DNA of 6,011 nt, from positions 1-6,011 of the forward strand of contig JAFAGX010000631.1 in assembly GCA_019237515.1 (NCBI GenBank), given 5' to 3'. The position numbers were made by a program, and so were the translations under genes. Origin of the DNA: Acidobacteriaceae bacterium. Its GTDB lineage: Bacteria; Acidobacteriota; Terriglobia; Terriglobales; SbA1. Below the pieces are notes generated by a model, which saw nothing but the letters and a program-made list of their open reading frames with translations, had not been told where the DNA came from and made no database searches. Positions 5,534-6,011 of this stretch are shown in pieces. How positions within the stretch are numbered: position 1 is the stretch's first letter; each line of letters opens with the position of its first letter.

Positions 5534-6011
5534 TTGTTCACAGGCCCAGTACCATCACGAATCCAGAACGCTGCTCCATCCAGCCTCGCAAACTCAGGCG
5601 GAGTTCTTCCTGGATGGCCCTTGCTTTTAGTCGTGTTCACTGCGTTTCTGATAGTTGTCCCATTCTTCTTTTTTGGAATTCCGTCCGGACACGACGTCGA
5701 ATTTCATCTCAACTCGTGGATGGAAGTGGTCGACCAATGGCGGCAAGGAATTCTTTATCCACGATGGGCCGCCCTCGCGCACTATGGCTATGGAGAAGCG
5801 CGATTCATTTTCTATCCGCCGGCATCGTGGCTGTTGGGAGCCGTCCTGGGAAAGCTTTTCGCGTGGAAGATTGTTCCCGGGATTTACGTCTGGCTTTCGC
5901 TGACCTCATCCGGATGCGCAATGTTTGTACTCGCGCGCCGCTGGTTCGACACGAGCAGCACCGTTTTTGCAGCAACCGCTTATACTGCAAATCCTTATTA
6001 CATCGTGGTCG
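5534..6011 (+). CDS. N-terminal part of a polytopic membrane protein, PTPS-related/GT-C-like (runs off the right edge)
   Basis: 159 codons are visible. The product has a short soluble N-terminus, a first membrane helix at about 28-50 (WPLLLVVFTAFLIVVPFFFF), then the motif G-H-D-V-E-F-H (52-58). Further motifs are QWRQGILYPRW (68-78), GYGEARFIFYPPASW (85-99), more hydrophobic segments (about 100-110, 114-134) and ANPYY (152-156). This pattern matches, from memory, the bacterial membrane proteins with the '6-pyruvoyl-tetrahydropterin synthase-related' domain (PF10131-type). The Asp/Glu in the first external loop is typical of GT-C-fold glycosyltransferases using lipid-linked sugars, but no reaction is proven. 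The frame is open from just after a TGA at 5507-5509 and has no ATG before the first helix. TTG at 5534 gives a sensible 27-residue cytoplasmic N-terminus. Later TTG (5621) or GTG (5633) would cut into the helix. No clear Shine-Dalgarno precedes TTG 5534. The gene is certain; its start is moderately supported. Confidence 0.75.
   Translation, partial: MFTGPVPSRIQNAAPSSLANSGGVLPGWPLLLVVFTAFLIVVPFFFFGIPSGHDVEFHLNSWMEVVDQWRQGILYPRWAALAHYGYGEARFIFYPPASWLLGAVLGKLFAWKIVPGIYVWLSLTSSGCAMFVLARRWFDTSSTVFAATAYTANPYYIVV

Noticed and set aside
5655..5990. Open frames 5655-5903 (plus) and 5805-5990 (minus)
   Set aside because: They are out-of-frame shadows of the right-edge membrane protein, whose frame is open and carries clear motifs.

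Overview
The window looks like chromosomal DNA of an acidobacterium (Acidobacteriota, probably class Terriglobia). This is an inference from protein style: a secreted S53 protease with a long tail of bacterial Ig-like repeats and the 'TPAGT...T-L-V-Q' ending, a receiver-plus-tandem-PilZ protein behind a small coiled-coil protein, and large polytopic membrane proteins with 'GHDxEFH...FYPP' or 'YHP..ED' motifs. Base composition is moderately GC-rich. There is no sign of phage, insertion sequences, CRISPR, tRNA or rRNA.

Layout: (1) Positions 1-129, minus strand: the start of a polytopic membrane protein running off the left edge, with an odd initiation region. A well-placed ATG opens a 13-codon reading frame that stops inside the beginning of the membrane-protein frame. 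(2) Positions 197-3694, minus strand: a complete exported S53 (kumamolisin/sedolisin) peptidase of about 1165 residues with signal peptide, activation prodomain, catalytic domain with all key residues, three Ig-like modules, and a last beta domain interrupted by two hydrophobic segments. (3) Positions 3695-3991: a divergent intergenic region with a recognisable sigma-70 promoter on each strand. (4) Positions 3992-5380, plus strand: a likely two-gene operon, an 81-residue coiled-coil protein followed 33 bases later by a receiver-PilZ-PilZ protein predicted to sense c-di-GMP. (5) Positions 5381-5533: a short intergenic region with a hairpin, a perfect 12-bp palindrome and a candidate promoter. 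(6) From 5534 to the right edge, plus strand: the N-terminal 159 codons of a polytopic membrane protein of the PTPS-related/GT-C-like type, probably starting at TTG.

The genes do not form one obvious pathway. The secreted protease points to extracellular protein degradation, the coiled-coil/PilZ pair to second-messenger control, and the two edge genes to cell-envelope (possibly glycosyl-transfer) membrane functions. The most unusual spots are the initiation region of the left-edge gene (alternative RNA pairings, a short upstream frame, and either a CTG start or a +1 shift) and the membrane insertion inside the last beta domain of the protease. No clearly new multi-gene system is visible.
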